Shown here one piece after another: positions 36,461-44,860 of a stretch of 64,000 nt of DNA. Numbering within the stretch: position 1 is the stretch's first letter; each line of letters opens with the position of its first letter. The position numbers and the translations under genes are program-made. Under the pieces are notes generated by a model. That model was not told where the DNA came from. It saw nothing but the letters and a program-made list of their open reading frames with translations, and did not search any database. Source of the stretch: Erysipelotrichaceae bacterium (GTDB lineage: Bacteria; Bacillota_I; Bacilli_A; Erysipelotrichales; Coprobacillaceae). The stretch lies in assembly GCA_021201315.1 (NCBI GenBank), contig JAJQFG010000005.1, positions 1 through 64,000 on the forward strand, in the 5' to 3' direction.

Positions 36461-36763
36461 ATGTACACAAACACTATCAATCCAACATTAATGGAATTCG
36501 TCGAATTTCATCGGGATAAATAGGATCCAACACATAGAGTAAAACTTATAAAGTTATATTTCGAACCCCATCAGGATAGCTTAACCAATGATAAGGAATA
36601 TCTTTTAGATATATCCATCGAACCAAGTTCATTCAATATTTATTATTTATCAGCAGAACTACTTAATATGGTTGTTCTTAATTATCAAGTAAGAAGTCGA
36701 TATGATATTGTTAGTATTACACTTGAAAGAGATAGTTTTGATAACGATGACACATTTTTATAA
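36461..36763 (+). pseudogene. 100-codon gene interrupted by an in-frame TAG
   Basis: ATG at 36461 follows a strong GAGAGGAG site. Codon 21 is TAG (36521-36523); the same frame then runs on uninterrupted for 79 codons to TAA at 36761-36763 (DPTHRVKLIKLYFEPHQD...ERDSFDNDDTFL, abbreviated). No known domain. Both parts look coding, so this is a single-base nonsense mutation or a readthrough gene. The repeated EFHRDK / EPHQDS wording on the two sides of the stop is notable. Confidence 0.65.
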
Positions 36764-36804
36764 ACAAAGGGAAAAAATTATTATATCAAAGGAGAATGAC
36801 TATT

Positions 36805-37164
36805 ATGGCAATCAAAGAAGCATACAAATATATTAACTTTTGCATTGACAATGGCAACGCTAAATTCGATAATTTAGATTATCTAAAGAAATTTGTTAAA
36901 TGTGATGAGCTAATTCAAACACAAACAATCAATGTTAGTTATAATGTAGAATGGCTATTCCCTACATTAAGATTAGATTTAATCGAATATGACGAAAATG
37001 AGCCAACGTGGATATGCATGAAATATTATGATGATTTATTAGTACCTTATGATTACTTGCTCATCGATTACGACTTATATATTGACGATGATAATGTTGA
37101 TATCTATTTTGAAACAACACTAAAAATCGCTAAAACAATATTTGAGATTGTTAACGAAATCTAA
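36805..37164 (+). CDS. Hypothetical acidic protein, 119 aa
   Basis: Start placed at the ATG at 36805 (MAIKEAYK): the earlier ATG at 36796 is only one base from the AAGGAG site. Asp/Tyr-rich in the second half (KYYDDLLVPYDYLLIDYDLYIDDD, in parts). No domain recognised. The composition recalls the preceding broken gene, and both may be small element-specific regulators or DNA mimics. Confidence 0.6.
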   Translation: MAIKEAYKYINFCIDNGNAKFDNLDYLKKFVKCDELIQTQTINVSYNVEWLFPTLRLDLIEYDENEPTWICMKYYDDLLVPYDYLLIDYDLYIDDDNVDIYFETTLKIAKTIFEIVNEI

Positions 37165-37175
37165 ATATATTATGC

Positions 37176-37208
37176 AAAAAGCAATGCATGATAAATGTAT
37201 TGCTTTTT
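37176..37208 (+). terminator. Intrinsic terminator
   Basis: AAAAAGCAATGCAT/ATGTATTGCTTTTT with one wobble pair and a T run. Confidence 0.8.
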
Positions 37209-37333
37209 ATCTTGTTAAACAACAAATAAGAGACCAATTAATGGTCTCATTGATATATACAAGTTATTTATAATTTGTTGATTTGTTCTTGTTTAAAGTC
37301 ACCAACAAATCGAGAAGTTCAATAACTAAATAC

Positions 37334-37480
37334 AAAAAAAGGAATTTGACTATTTTTAAGAATTTTTTGTATTTTTTGTTGATTTTTTGTCTAATGCAAT
37401 TGAAAATGAGCTATTATAAAAGTTTACGAATTAACTATAAACATACCTCGTAGATTTATATCATATCGATTGTTTTAACA
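37334..37480. repeat. Leader repeat, copy 2
   Basis: Diverged copy of 36241-36400 ahead of the gene at 37658. The 493-bp gap 37165-37657 holds this repeat and the terminator above. Confidence 0.65.
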
Positions 37481-37657
37481 TTTTAGAAAGCTGTATCAAT
37501 TAACAATTACATCGAAATATGGTTATTATAAATAGTAGTCAGCGAACTAATTATTGTACGAATACTCTTTTGAATTCTTTTTCTTTCCTATATAATTATT
37601 TAAAGAGATCAAGAAAGGATAAGTGTTGCAATATATAAAGCATCAACAATACGACAA

Positions 37658-38257
37658 ATGTATCAAAATTTTTATCTGCCTGTTAACGAAATGATAAATA
37701 TTCATATAATAAATCTAAGGCAACCACTCACTATCAATCAATATCACAATATCCAGCACTATATCATATGCAATAAAGACATAGCATTGAACAAGCACTC
37801 ATTGCATCATCTATTGCCGTTTGAAGCCAATCATATCTATTCATCAACGTATAAAAGGCTTTGCGTTGGCTATTATAAAGGTCATATTACAATAGATACA
37901 GCAACCATAAAAGTATTAAGAAAAAGAAGCGATAACAAATATCATGCAATACTCCCATCATCATATATCTATCCGCATAGCCAGTATTTGATGTCTTTTA
38001 TTATGTCCGTTCTTTATGACAAGAATTACAAAAAACTAAAGGTTAATGAAATCATAGAAAAATATCAAATATCCATATCAACGCTTTACAGGTGGATGCA
38101 TAAGTTCTCTTCATATTTATGCAGGCTTTTGTATAAGAGGAATATCAACAATTCCATGCAGTATTTAATGCTATCAAATATAAATAATCAAACCATTAAT
38201 ATGAATTATGATATTACAACGCATCAGCTAAACGTTCATGCTTTTAAAGTTACCTAA
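37658..38257 (+). CDS. HTH protein, DUF6431-like
   Basis: 199 aa. The second half has a helix-turn-helix reading VNEIIEKYQISISTLYRWM. The middle KYHAILPSSYIYPHSQYLM recalls the TH-LLPxxIxPYSQ segment of DUF6431 proteins, which are often encoded beside recombinases; the usual N-terminal zinc Cys pairs are absent. Possibly a DNA-binding partner of the recombinase 65 bp downstream. No good ribosome site precedes the ATG, so the start is uncertain. Confidence 0.55.
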   Translation: MYQNFYLPVNEMINIHIINLRQPLTINQYHNIQHYIICNKDIALNKHSLHHLLPFEANHIYSSTYKRLCVGYYKGHITIDTATIKVLRKRSDNKYHAILPSSYIYPHSQYLMSFIMSVLYDKNYKKLKVNEIIEKYQISISTLYRWMHKFSSYLCRLLYKRNINNSMQYLMLSNINNQTINMNYDITTHQLNVHAFKVT

Positions 38258-38322
38258 AATAATCTGGAAATATCTTTCATACATCTTTTGAGTTATAGTA
38301 TAACCAAGGAGGATATTATTAT

Positions 38323-39258
38323 ATGGAAGAAACTAAATTTAGTAAAATAGCACAAGAATGGCTAAAAATTAAAAAGCTTTCAATAAAGGCTTCCACTTAC
38401 GTAAAATATAGAATTAACATAGAAAATCATCTTAATGATTTGTTTGTTGATAAGGATATCGATGAGTGGAATGATATTGATTATTATGATTTGTTTGAAA
38501 AGCTGCTCGACGAAGGAGAATTTTCACGCAGCACCATCAAGACTTTTAGGACAATATTAAAAAGCATTCTCCAATATGGTGAAGAGGAATATGGATTAAA
38601 ACACATAAATCTATCAAGGATAAAGCTTCATAGAGATCAGCAGCATGTCAAAGTACTAACAAACGAAGAAGCTATTAGGTTATCGAATTACTGTGAAAAA
38701 AACATCAACTACAAAACAGTGCCTGCCTATATTGCATTATATACAGGACTAAGAATAGGAGAAGTATGTGGCCTTAAATGGGAAGATATAGATCTTAAAA
38801 ATAATGAAATAAATGTTAATAGAGCTGCCCATCGTATTACTAATTATAATGATGTGAACAAAAGCAGTTCAACTATTTTAACTTTAGACTTACCTAAGAC
38901 AAAAACTTCAGCAAGGAAGGTAATTATGCCTGATTATCTATCAAAGTACCTTGCGACATATAAAAAGATGAATCAAGGCAAAGAGTCATCTTTTGTAATC
39001 ACCAACTCTGATACAATACCAGAGCCTCGTACCGTTGAAAGACGATTTGAAAGAATATGTCATCTTCTTGATATCGATTTAAAATTCCATGAATTAAGAC
39101 ATACATATGCTACAAACTGCCTAAAATATGATATGGACACAAAGACTGTAAGCCAGCAGCTTGGGCATAGTGATATATCTACCACATTAGATCTCTATGT
39201 TCACCCTGATTATAGCCATATCAAAAAGCAGGTAAAGAAATTCAAGAAATTTGAATAA
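38323..39258 (+). CDS. Tyrosine recombinase, intact active site
   Basis: 311 aa. N-terminal SAM-like core-binding domain (residues 1-95) and a catalytic domain with Arg in TGLRIGEVCGL, the beta-hairpin Lys in TKTSARK, HELRHTYAT, LGHSDIST and the nucleophile Tyr in LDLYVHP. Length and lack of an arm-binding domain are like Xer or inversion-type recombinases rather than the element's Int. It lies about 630 bp from two palindromic core-type sites and is their best candidate enzyme. AAGGAGG precedes the ATG. Confidence 0.93.
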   Translation: MEETKFSKIAQEWLKIKKLSIKASTYVKYRINIENHLNDLFVDKDIDEWNDIDYYDLFEKLLDEGEFSRSTIKTFRTILKSILQYGEEEYGLKHINLSRIKLHRDQQHVKVLTNEEAIRLSNYCEKNINYKTVPAYIALYTGLRIGEVCGLKWEDIDLKNNEINVNRAAHRITNYNDVNKSSSTILTLDLPKTKTSARKVIMPDYLSKYLATYKKMNQGKESSFVITNSDTIPEPRTVERRFERICHLLDIDLKFHELRHTYATNCLKYDMDTKTVSQQLGHSDISTTLDLYVHPDYSHIKKQVKKFKKFE

Positions 39259-39283
39259 CAAAGAAAGGATAAATTATTACAAT

Positions 39284-39655
39284 ATGAATCTTGGTATAAG
39301 AATAAAAGCATTAAGAAAACGACGTAATCTTACACGCAATGAGCTAGGAGAACTTTTAGGTGTTCATTTCCCTTCATCAACCATATCAAGATATGAAATG
39401 AATAAAACCAAACCACAAGACAAATATATGAACAGATTGATAAAAATATTAAACGTCGATGAAGCATTCCTTTTAAGCGATACGGACGATGCTACAATCA
39501 ATTTATTTATTGATCTATTTTGGCAAATGAAAGATGGAGAGGATATTATTCTACTTGATAGAATGTTTGAATGTTTCAAGGAGTATGATGAAGAACGATA
39601 TCGTAAGTTTGTTAAAATAATAAAACTACTTTATTTAGATAGATTTGATGAATGA
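39284..39655 (+). CDS. XRE-family regulator
   Basis: 123 aa from the ATG at 39284 (MNLGIRIKALRKRRN); a TTG at 39251 overlapping the recombinase is less likely. HTH: LTRNELGELLGVHFPSSTISRYEMNK in parts, then a helical C-terminal domain for dimerisation (LIDLFWQMKDGEDIILL in parts). Probably cotranscribed with the recombinase and a regulator of it or of the operon after the palindromes. Confidence 0.85.
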   Translation: MNLGIRIKALRKRRNLTRNELGELLGVHFPSSTISRYEMNKTKPQDKYMNRLIKILNVDEAFLLSDTDDATINLFIDLFWQMKDGEDIILLDRMFECFKEYDEERYRKFVKIIKLLYLDRFDE

Positions 39656-39698
39656 GAAAGGTTGACATTCTATTTCTATACTAAACACGGATAGGACT

Positions 39699-39726
39699 AA
39701 AGCAACATTTGATGTGTTGCTTTTTT
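39699..39726 (+). terminator. Terminator after the recombinase/XRE pair
   Basis: AAAGCAACA/TGTTGCTTT stem with a T run. Confidence 0.8.
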
Positions 39727-39885
39727 GATTATTTATAAACAATTGATGATTTTGTTGCTATATATTACCAGTAACTATCAAATCTATATAATCACATGAT
39801 ATAAGACTATAAAGCAAAAAACGTTGATATATCAAACATAATTTCACTAAAGAATATAATAAATTTTTTAGATAAAAAACAAAAT

Positions 39886-39915
39886 AACTGTCAAAAAGTA
39901 TACTTTTTGACAGTT
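39886..39915. repeat. Palindromic site 1 (candidate recombinase core site)
   Basis: Perfect 30-bp palindrome: 12-bp arms AACTGTCAAAAA and TTTTTGACAGTT around GTATAC. Two inverted arms with a 6-bp centre is the architecture of tyrosine recombinase core sites. Each arm also contains TTGACA pointing outward. It has no T tail, so it is not a terminator. Confidence 0.8.
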
Positions 39916-39935
39916 AAATTTCTATATTCATTATA
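39907..39935 (+). promoter_or_regulatory. Possible promoter inside the palindrome-flanked segment
   Basis: TTGACA (39907-39912) in the right arm of site 1, with CATTAT 16 nt or ATTATA 17 nt downstream. It points to the TasA-like operon. On the minus strand next to site 2 there is a TATAAT that would point the other way. Confidence 0.45.
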
Positions 39936-40032
39936 GGGCATATTTTCTTCAAAATCAATACTTCAAGCAATTAAAAATGAATAAAATTACTGGTTCTGCG
40001 AAAATTTCCAACAAATTATATTCACATCTAGC

Positions 40033-40062
40033 AACTGTCATTAAGTATACTTTTTGACAGTT
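40033..40062. repeat. Palindromic site 2 (candidate recombinase core site)
   Basis: Arms AACTGTCATTAA and TTTTTGACAGTT around GTATAC: 28 of 30 bases as in site 1. The 117 bp between the sites holds the candidate promoter(s). Together with site 1 it fills the 440-bp gap between 39655 and 40097. Confidence 0.8.
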
Positions 40063-40096
40063 GCATAAAACAAATGAAAGGAGGAAAGGCAATTTA

Positions 40097-41020
40097 ATGA
40101 TTGATGAAACTCAAATTTGTCAGGAATGGCTTGATCTAAAAAAAGGAAATATAAAGCCTACAACCTATGATAAATATGAAAAAATCATAACCAAGTACCT
40201 TATACCGCTTTTTGATGAATGTCCAATTGATCAATTAAACGTTAGCAAAGTATCAGATTATTTGAATCAGTTATTGGAGAAAGGATTGTCTCGATATACG
40301 GTTAATCTTATCAAGCTTATACTCATTTCTATATATGATTACGCTCATGATCAATATGGTTATAAAAAGATTGATTTTGATGGGAATTTACCTAATACAC
40401 ATTTAAAAACAAAGCCAAAAGCATCAGATGTCCTTAATGATGAACAGGAAGATATATTATATCAGTATTGTATGTTCCATGTTGATTCGTTAAGTGTTTC
40501 GATATTATTAACATTATATGCTGGATTAAGGTGCATGGAAACATGTGCTTTAAAGATAAAAGATGTCAACTTAGAAGAGGGCTTTATAGATATCAACAAG
40601 CAAGTAGAAAGAATAGTTAACCGTGAAAATAATTATTCAAAAACCTTATCACAGCTAACTTATCTCTCATGGCCGGAGAAAAGGCAGGTTGTATTGCAGC
40701 CTTTCATGATAAATTATCTTAACGCATATATCGATTGCAATAATCCAGAAGTGTATCTGCTAAACAAGTTAAACAGTTTGCCAGCCAAAAGAACATATCA
40801 AAACAAACTAACTATGCTTTCAAAGACATTGGGGTTCGATATAAGTTATTCAATATTAAGGAATACTTGTAAAAGCAAATGCATTGAAAACGATGTCAAC
40901 ATTAAAGTGATTATGAATATGCTTGGCCTGTCCAAACTGGAAATCAATATTGATGATACCTATCATGAAGGAATGGATTATACGAGAGAAGAGATGTGCA
41001 AGATTGATCCAGGTATATAG
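40097..41020 (+). CDS. Tyrosine recombinase paralogue with degenerate active site
   Basis: 307 aa from the ATG at 40097 (MIDETQIC), preceded by AAAGGAGG; the earlier in-frame ATG lies in palindrome 2. It is a paralogue of the 311-aa recombinase (CQEWLDLKKGNIKPTTYDKY against AQEWLKIKKLSIKASTYVKY). Arg of AGLRCMET and Tyr of DDTYHEG remain, but HxLRHT is SILRNT and LGHS is LGLS, so both conserved His are lost. Probably inactive or weak, and may bind the palindromes as a regulator. First gene of the SipW/TasA-like operon. Confidence 0.82.
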   Translation: MIDETQICQEWLDLKKGNIKPTTYDKYEKIITKYLIPLFDECPIDQLNVSKVSDYLNQLLEKGLSRYTVNLIKLILISIYDYAHDQYGYKKIDFDGNLPNTHLKTKPKASDVLNDEQEDILYQYCMFHVDSLSVSILLTLYAGLRCMETCALKIKDVNLEEGFIDINKQVERIVNRENNYSKTLSQLTYLSWPEKRQVVLQPFMINYLNAYIDCNNPEVYLLNKLNSLPAKRTYQNKLTMLSKTLGFDISYSILRNTCKSKCIENDVNIKVIMNMLGLSKLEINIDDTYHEGMDYTREEMCKIDPGI

Positions 41021-41056
41021 TTATAGCATGGTCTGATTGTTTCGGAGGTGAAGTGT

Positions 41057-41596
41057 ATGTCTAGGAAATCAAACGTAAAGGATATTCTTATGACGATAGG
41101 AGATTTTGTCACAACGTTTATAACTGCATTCATCGCTATCATTGCTGTAGCAATGGTTGCTATCAATTTAATGGGATGGCATCTGTTTTCCATAGACAGT
41201 TCGAGTATGAGCCCTGCTTATCCAGTTAATTCGCTGGTTGTTGTACAAAGCATTGATGCTGACGATATCGAGGTTGGTGAAGTTATTACTTATGTTCTTA
41301 ATGATGATGGAGTCCTTATTACACACAGGGTTGTAAGCAAGGATACTGCAAATCAGACTTTCACTACGAAAGGTGATGCCAATAACGTTGAAGATGCTTC
41401 ACCTGTAAGCTTTGACAATGTCGTTGGCAAGGTAGTATTAGGGTTTCCGCTTGCTGGAGGAATCTTAAGAATTCTAACGGCAAGTGAAAATAGAGTTATT
41501 GTTATAGCATGTATTGTTATTTTATTCATGTTCTCATTTGTATGGGACATGATTGCAAGGAAGAGAAAGAACAAGGGAAAGGAGGGAGAGAAGTGA
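41057..41596 (+). CDS. SipW-type signal peptidase I
   Basis: 179 aa from the ATG at 41057 after GGAGG. Membrane helix near residues 15-40, Ser nucleophile in SSSMSPAYP, His in THRVV (His instead of the bacterial Lys, as in archaeal and SipW enzymes), KGDANNVED, and a C-terminal membrane helix (VIVIACIVILFMF) with a basic tail. SipW peptidases cleave TasA/camelysin precursors, and two such precursors follow in the operon. Its stop overlaps the next start. Confidence 0.92.
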   Translation: MSRKSNVKDILMTIGDFVTTFITAFIAIIAVAMVAINLMGWHLFSIDSSSMSPAYPVNSLVVVQSIDADDIEVGEVITYVLNDDGVLITHRVVSKDTANQTFTTKGDANNVEDASPVSFDNVVGKVVLGFPLAGGILRILTASENRVIVIACIVILFMFSFVWDMIARKRKNKGKEGEK

Positions 41597-42216
41597 GAGC
41601 AAGCCAGAAATTTATGATAGCGTGTCTTTTAATGGCGGTCATAACATTTACTACGGTATCGTCTTCTATATCGCTTTTATCGGGAGGTTCAGGTTTGGTT
41701 ATTAATACATTTACCTTTGAAACTGAAGAAGGCTCAATTGCCATAGAACTTGATGAAACGGATATTAATGATACCAGCAAACGTACTGATGGTAATAATT
41801 ATACAATCACTAAAGGAGAAACTGTTTCTAAAGATCCAACTGCAACTATTAAAGCTGGTAGTGTGGATTCATATGTGTTTATCTATATGGATAATCCGTT
41901 ATCAGCTGATTTTACAATCAATTATAGTGATTCATGGACTTTAATAGCAAGCAACGAAAACAAATCGCTCTATATGTATAACGATATTGTTGAATCATCA
42001 GAAGACGATCAGAAATTAACGCCATTGTTTACAGAGGTAACTGTACCTAGTGATATTAGTGATGAAGATATTGCATCGTTTGGCACTAAGACAATGACTC
42101 TTCAAGCTTATGCGATTGAAGCGGATACAGCAAATATAACTGAAGAAGGAGCTATCAATGAAGCAACAGCTAAATTTGGATTAAGCTCTTCAAATACTAA
42201 TGTAAGCGAAGACTAA
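41593..42216 (+). CDS. TasA/camelysin-like secreted fibre protein
   Basis: 207 aa with a GTG start at 41593, overlapping the SipW stop (GTGA) and preceded by AAAGGAGGGAG. SipW-type signal segment (residues 8-27), then INTFTFETEEGSIAIELDETD, KGETVSKDPTATI and DSYVFIYMDNP: the SipW-dependent TasA/CalY pattern. Such proteins form surface or biofilm fibres in Bacillus. Likely the major substrate of the adjacent peptidase. Confidence 0.82.
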   Translation: MRASQKFMIACLLMAVITFTTVSSSISLLSGGSGLVINTFTFETEEGSIAIELDETDINDTSKRTDGNNYTITKGETVSKDPTATIKAGSVDSYVFIYMDNPLSADFTINYSDSWTLIASNENKSLYMYNDIVESSEDDQKLTPLFTEVTVPSDISDEDIASFGTKTMTLQAYAIEADTANITEEGAINEATAKFGLSSSNTNVSED

Positions 42217-42249
42217 GATAGTAAAAAACAAGAAAGGAATTAGGGGAAG

Positions 42250-42582
42250 ATGTTAAAAAGCAAGAAATATACATTAAAATGCATGCTACTAACTTTAACG
42301 CTTATGTTAGTTTGTTGCACTTCCATTAAAGGAACGCTTTCCCTCGATACGTCATTGTCCAATGCATGCGTCAATACCTTTGCGTTTTCTTTAACCAATG
42401 AGCCTGCTGATGCGAGCACAGGCATCAATGAAAGCAACGATAAGGATGTAACAAAAGATACAAACGTCAATACCAATGCTAAAACAGGTGACGATACTAT
42501 GCTTAATATTGTATTGATTGGTATGCTTGTAAGTATTGTAGGTCTTGCAATATGCTGGACAAGAGAGAACAAAGAAAATTGA
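42250..42582 (+). CDS. Small sortase-anchored surface protein
   Basis: 110 aa. Signal segment LTLMLVCCTSIKGTLSL, a Thr/Asn/Asp-rich middle, then NAKTGDD, a hydrophobic helix (MLNIVLIGMLVSIVGLAI) and a charged tail (RENKEN): a sortase-type anchor with AKTGD. It may be the wall anchor of the fibre made by its neighbours. No sortase in the operon. Short spacing to the next gene. Confidence 0.75.
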   Translation: MLKSKKYTLKCMLLTLTLMLVCCTSIKGTLSLDTSLSNACVNTFAFSLTNEPADASTGINESNDKDVTKDTNVNTNAKTGDDTMLNIVLIGMLVSIVGLAICWTRENKEN

Positions 42583-42620
42583 GAGTAACAAAAATTAATA
42601 TTAGGAAAGGAAAAATTATT

Positions 42621-44393
42621 ATGGCAACAAGTAAGAAAAGCATTGCGACTAAAGCTTCAGCAGTGGCTTTAGCTGCTGCATTATTAATTGGTTTGGGTTC
42701 GTATTCATATTTAACAGGGAAAACACAAAACATAGAAAACGAATTTAATACAAACAACAATAGCGTTGAATTAGAAGAAACTACTGGCAACAAATATGAT
42801 ATCGTGCCAGGTACTAGTCAAGACAAGGATCCTACTGTTACAGCAACCTATACATTGGATTCTTATGTATTTTTGGAAGTGAACGATGCAACTGGTGGAT
42901 TGGTAGATTATGATATTGTAGATGGATGGAAATTATTAGATACAATATCAAACAGTGACGGTTCTACGACATATGTTTATTATCAATTATTAGAGAATAG
43001 TGGTATAAAAGAAATCAATTGGTATAATTCAAGTGATTCTACAATTAAGTTGTATGATGAAGGAAGCTATACATATATTTGGGATACTAATAGTAATACA
43101 ATAACACAATTAGATACTACAAATAATGATCAGATAGATGTTACTTCTTCTTTTGATTTATCAACAGGTAATATGTATAACCATAATGAAACAACTACAA
43201 TACTACAGGTACTTCAAGGAGATAAGGTGTCTTATTCATCTTCAATTACAAATGAACAAATGGAAGCTGCTGGAGATGATATTTCTTTAACATTCCAGGC
43301 TTATATCATTCAAGCACAGCTTAGCGGAACAACAGGAGATAGTCTTGATGATCCATTAACAGCATATAAGGTTGTAACAACAGGTGCTTCAGTATATGTA
43401 GATAATGCAACGTATGTATCTTTAGATGCTAGTAGCAGTACTAATTTAGGAACTCAATTGAAAAATGCTATAAACAATGCAAGTTCAAGCGAAACAACTG
43501 TTGTAGTTTTACCAGAAAATAGCAATATATCAATGAGTGGTTATTCATTTAGTAGTGCAATTAATAGTACTATTGTAATAGATTTGAATGAAAATGAATT
43601 GAGCTTAACAGGAAGTATTGCTGTTAATTTAACTAATGGTGATGATTTAACGATAGCTAATGGTACACTTGAAAGAAGTGAAATGAGTGGTGCAGCATAT
43701 TCAGCGTTTTCTATTGCATCAAATAGTTCGTTCACTTTAGACAATGTTACAGCGACTACAAATGGATGCTTATGCTATCCTCAAGGTGATGCTGCTGAGG
43801 TAAATATTGTTAATTCTAATGTTAGTGGAAATGGTTATGTAGTGGCTACTAACGCTGCAACTGTGGATAATTATAATGTCGAAATTAATATTGAAAATAG
43901 TATTTTAAATGCTTCATATTGCCCTGTGTTGATTAATGTTCCTGGAACGTTAAATATTTCAAATTCAACAATCACTGGTGGATCTCAAGCACTGGTGGTT
44001 CGTGCTGGTACCGCAAGTGTTAATGATACTACTCTTGCTACTACACTAGGTGAAGATGATTTTTGGACAAGTTATGATAGTTCAAATTGGGGAAATGGTA
44101 ACGCTGTAGCAATGGCTGTTATAACAATTGGAAATCGCAATGGTACTTACGCAGGAGATGCACAGGTAACACTTGATAATGTTAAATTACAATACGATAC
44201 AACGATTAGCGGTTCTAAAGGTATTTATATGACAGGCGGTGTAACTTATCCAGCAACAAATTCAACACCTAATAAAGCTATATTATATTATGATTCAGAT
44301 AGCTCTATTGGAAAGTTAGTACGTGCAAATGGTACGGACGGTAGTGACTACACTGTTGTTTATAAAGATGGAACATTAATACCTAACGAATAA
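42621..44393 (+). CDS. TasA-like N-domain fused to a beta-helix (adhesin-like)
   Basis: 590 aa from the ATG at 42621 (MATSKKS) after AAAGGAAA; the earlier in-frame ATG lies in the previous gene. SipW-type signal (residues 6-30), then the TasA-like pattern GNKYDIVPGTSQDKDPTVTA and LDSYVFLEV. From about 260 the protein is Ser/Thr/Asn-rich with repeats such as VNIVNSNVSGNGYV and LNISNSTITGG: a parallel beta-helix. Likely a fibre tip or adhesin. Last gene of the operon, followed by a terminator. Confidence 0.8.
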   Translation: MATSKKSIATKASAVALAAALLIGLGSYSYLTGKTQNIENEFNTNNNSVELEETTGNKYDIVPGTSQDKDPTVTATYTLDSYVFLEVNDATGGLVDYDIVDGWKLLDTISNSDGSTTYVYYQLLENSGIKEINWYNSSDSTIKLYDEGSYTYIWDTNSNTITQLDTTNNDQIDVTSSFDLSTGNMYNHNETTTILQVLQGDKVSYSSSITNEQMEAAGDDISLTFQAYIIQAQLSGTTGDSLDDPLTAYKVVTTGASVYVDNATYVSLDASSSTNLGTQLKNAINNASSSETTVVVLPENSNISMSGYSFSSAINSTIVIDLNENELSLTGSIAVNLTNGDDLTIANGTLERSEMSGAAYSAFSIASNSSFTLDNVTATTNGCLCYPQGDAAEVNIVNSNVSGNGYVVATNAATVDNYNVEINIENSILNASYCPVLINVPGTLNISNSTITGGSQALVVRAGTASVNDTTLATTLGEDDFWTSYDSSNWGNGNAVAMAVITIGNRNGTYAGDAQVTLDNVKLQYDTTISGSKGIYMTGGVTYPATNSTPNKAILYYDSDSSIGKLVRANGTDGSDYTVVYKDGTLIPNE

Positions 44394-44419
44394 AATTGGT
44401 GATATTAATACAATATATT

Positions 44420-44450
44420 AAGGAAATTCTTTAAGGATTTCCTTTTTTAA
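44420..44450 (+). terminator. Terminator of the SipW/TasA-like operon
   Basis: AAGGAAAT/ATTTCCTT stem then a T run. The rest of the 466-bp gap 44394-44860 holds promoter P9. Confidence 0.8.
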
Positions 44451-44732
44451 TTGCTTTAGATCATATTGATTATATGAAATAGAAATAAATATTGCGATAT
44501 ATCAAAGCAATGATCCCCACATTCTTTTGTATTTACTTTTTGGATAAGTACCTCTTTACCCATCATATTAATAATATTTATCAAAAAACTTTTTAAAAAT
44601 ATTTTCATCTGTAATACAACTAGGATATATCCTCTAAAATATAGCTATATAATCTAAAACAAGTATAATAACAACTTAAAAGGATGTATGTATCTTTTTA
44701 AATGGATAAACAATATTAACGTGTTTATCTAA

Positions 44733-44778
44733 AATAATTGCTAGACTATTCGTTTATTGGAAAGGGCTAGTATACAAT
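44733..44778 (+). promoter_or_regulatory. Box promoter P9
   Basis: TTGCTAGACTATTCG box and, at the same 33-nt offset as in the other copies, the -10 TACAAT (44773-44778). The TG of the extended -10 is missing. It drives the ERF gene 20 kb from the other boxes. Confidence 0.65.
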
Positions 44779-44860
44779 ATACTTGTTAATTTAAGGTGAG
44801 GATGAAATATAGTTTCACATTCTAGATTATTAGTTATACAAAAAACATGGAGGTAAACAA

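Noticed and set aside
36521-36523. TAG recoding as a genome-wide feature
   Set aside because: TAG ends other genes in the window sensibly (e.g. HicB restored frame at 52108-52110 and the ERF tail at 45793-45795), so a special genetic code is unlikely.
37658-38257. Transposase identity for the 199-aa HTH protein
   Set aside because: No DDE residues or flanking inverted repeats; only an HTH and a DUF6431-like stretch are visible.
39886-40062. Palindromes as transcription terminators
   Set aside because: Neither is followed by a T run, both are symmetric to the last base with a GTATAC centre, and a proper terminator already lies at 39699-39726.
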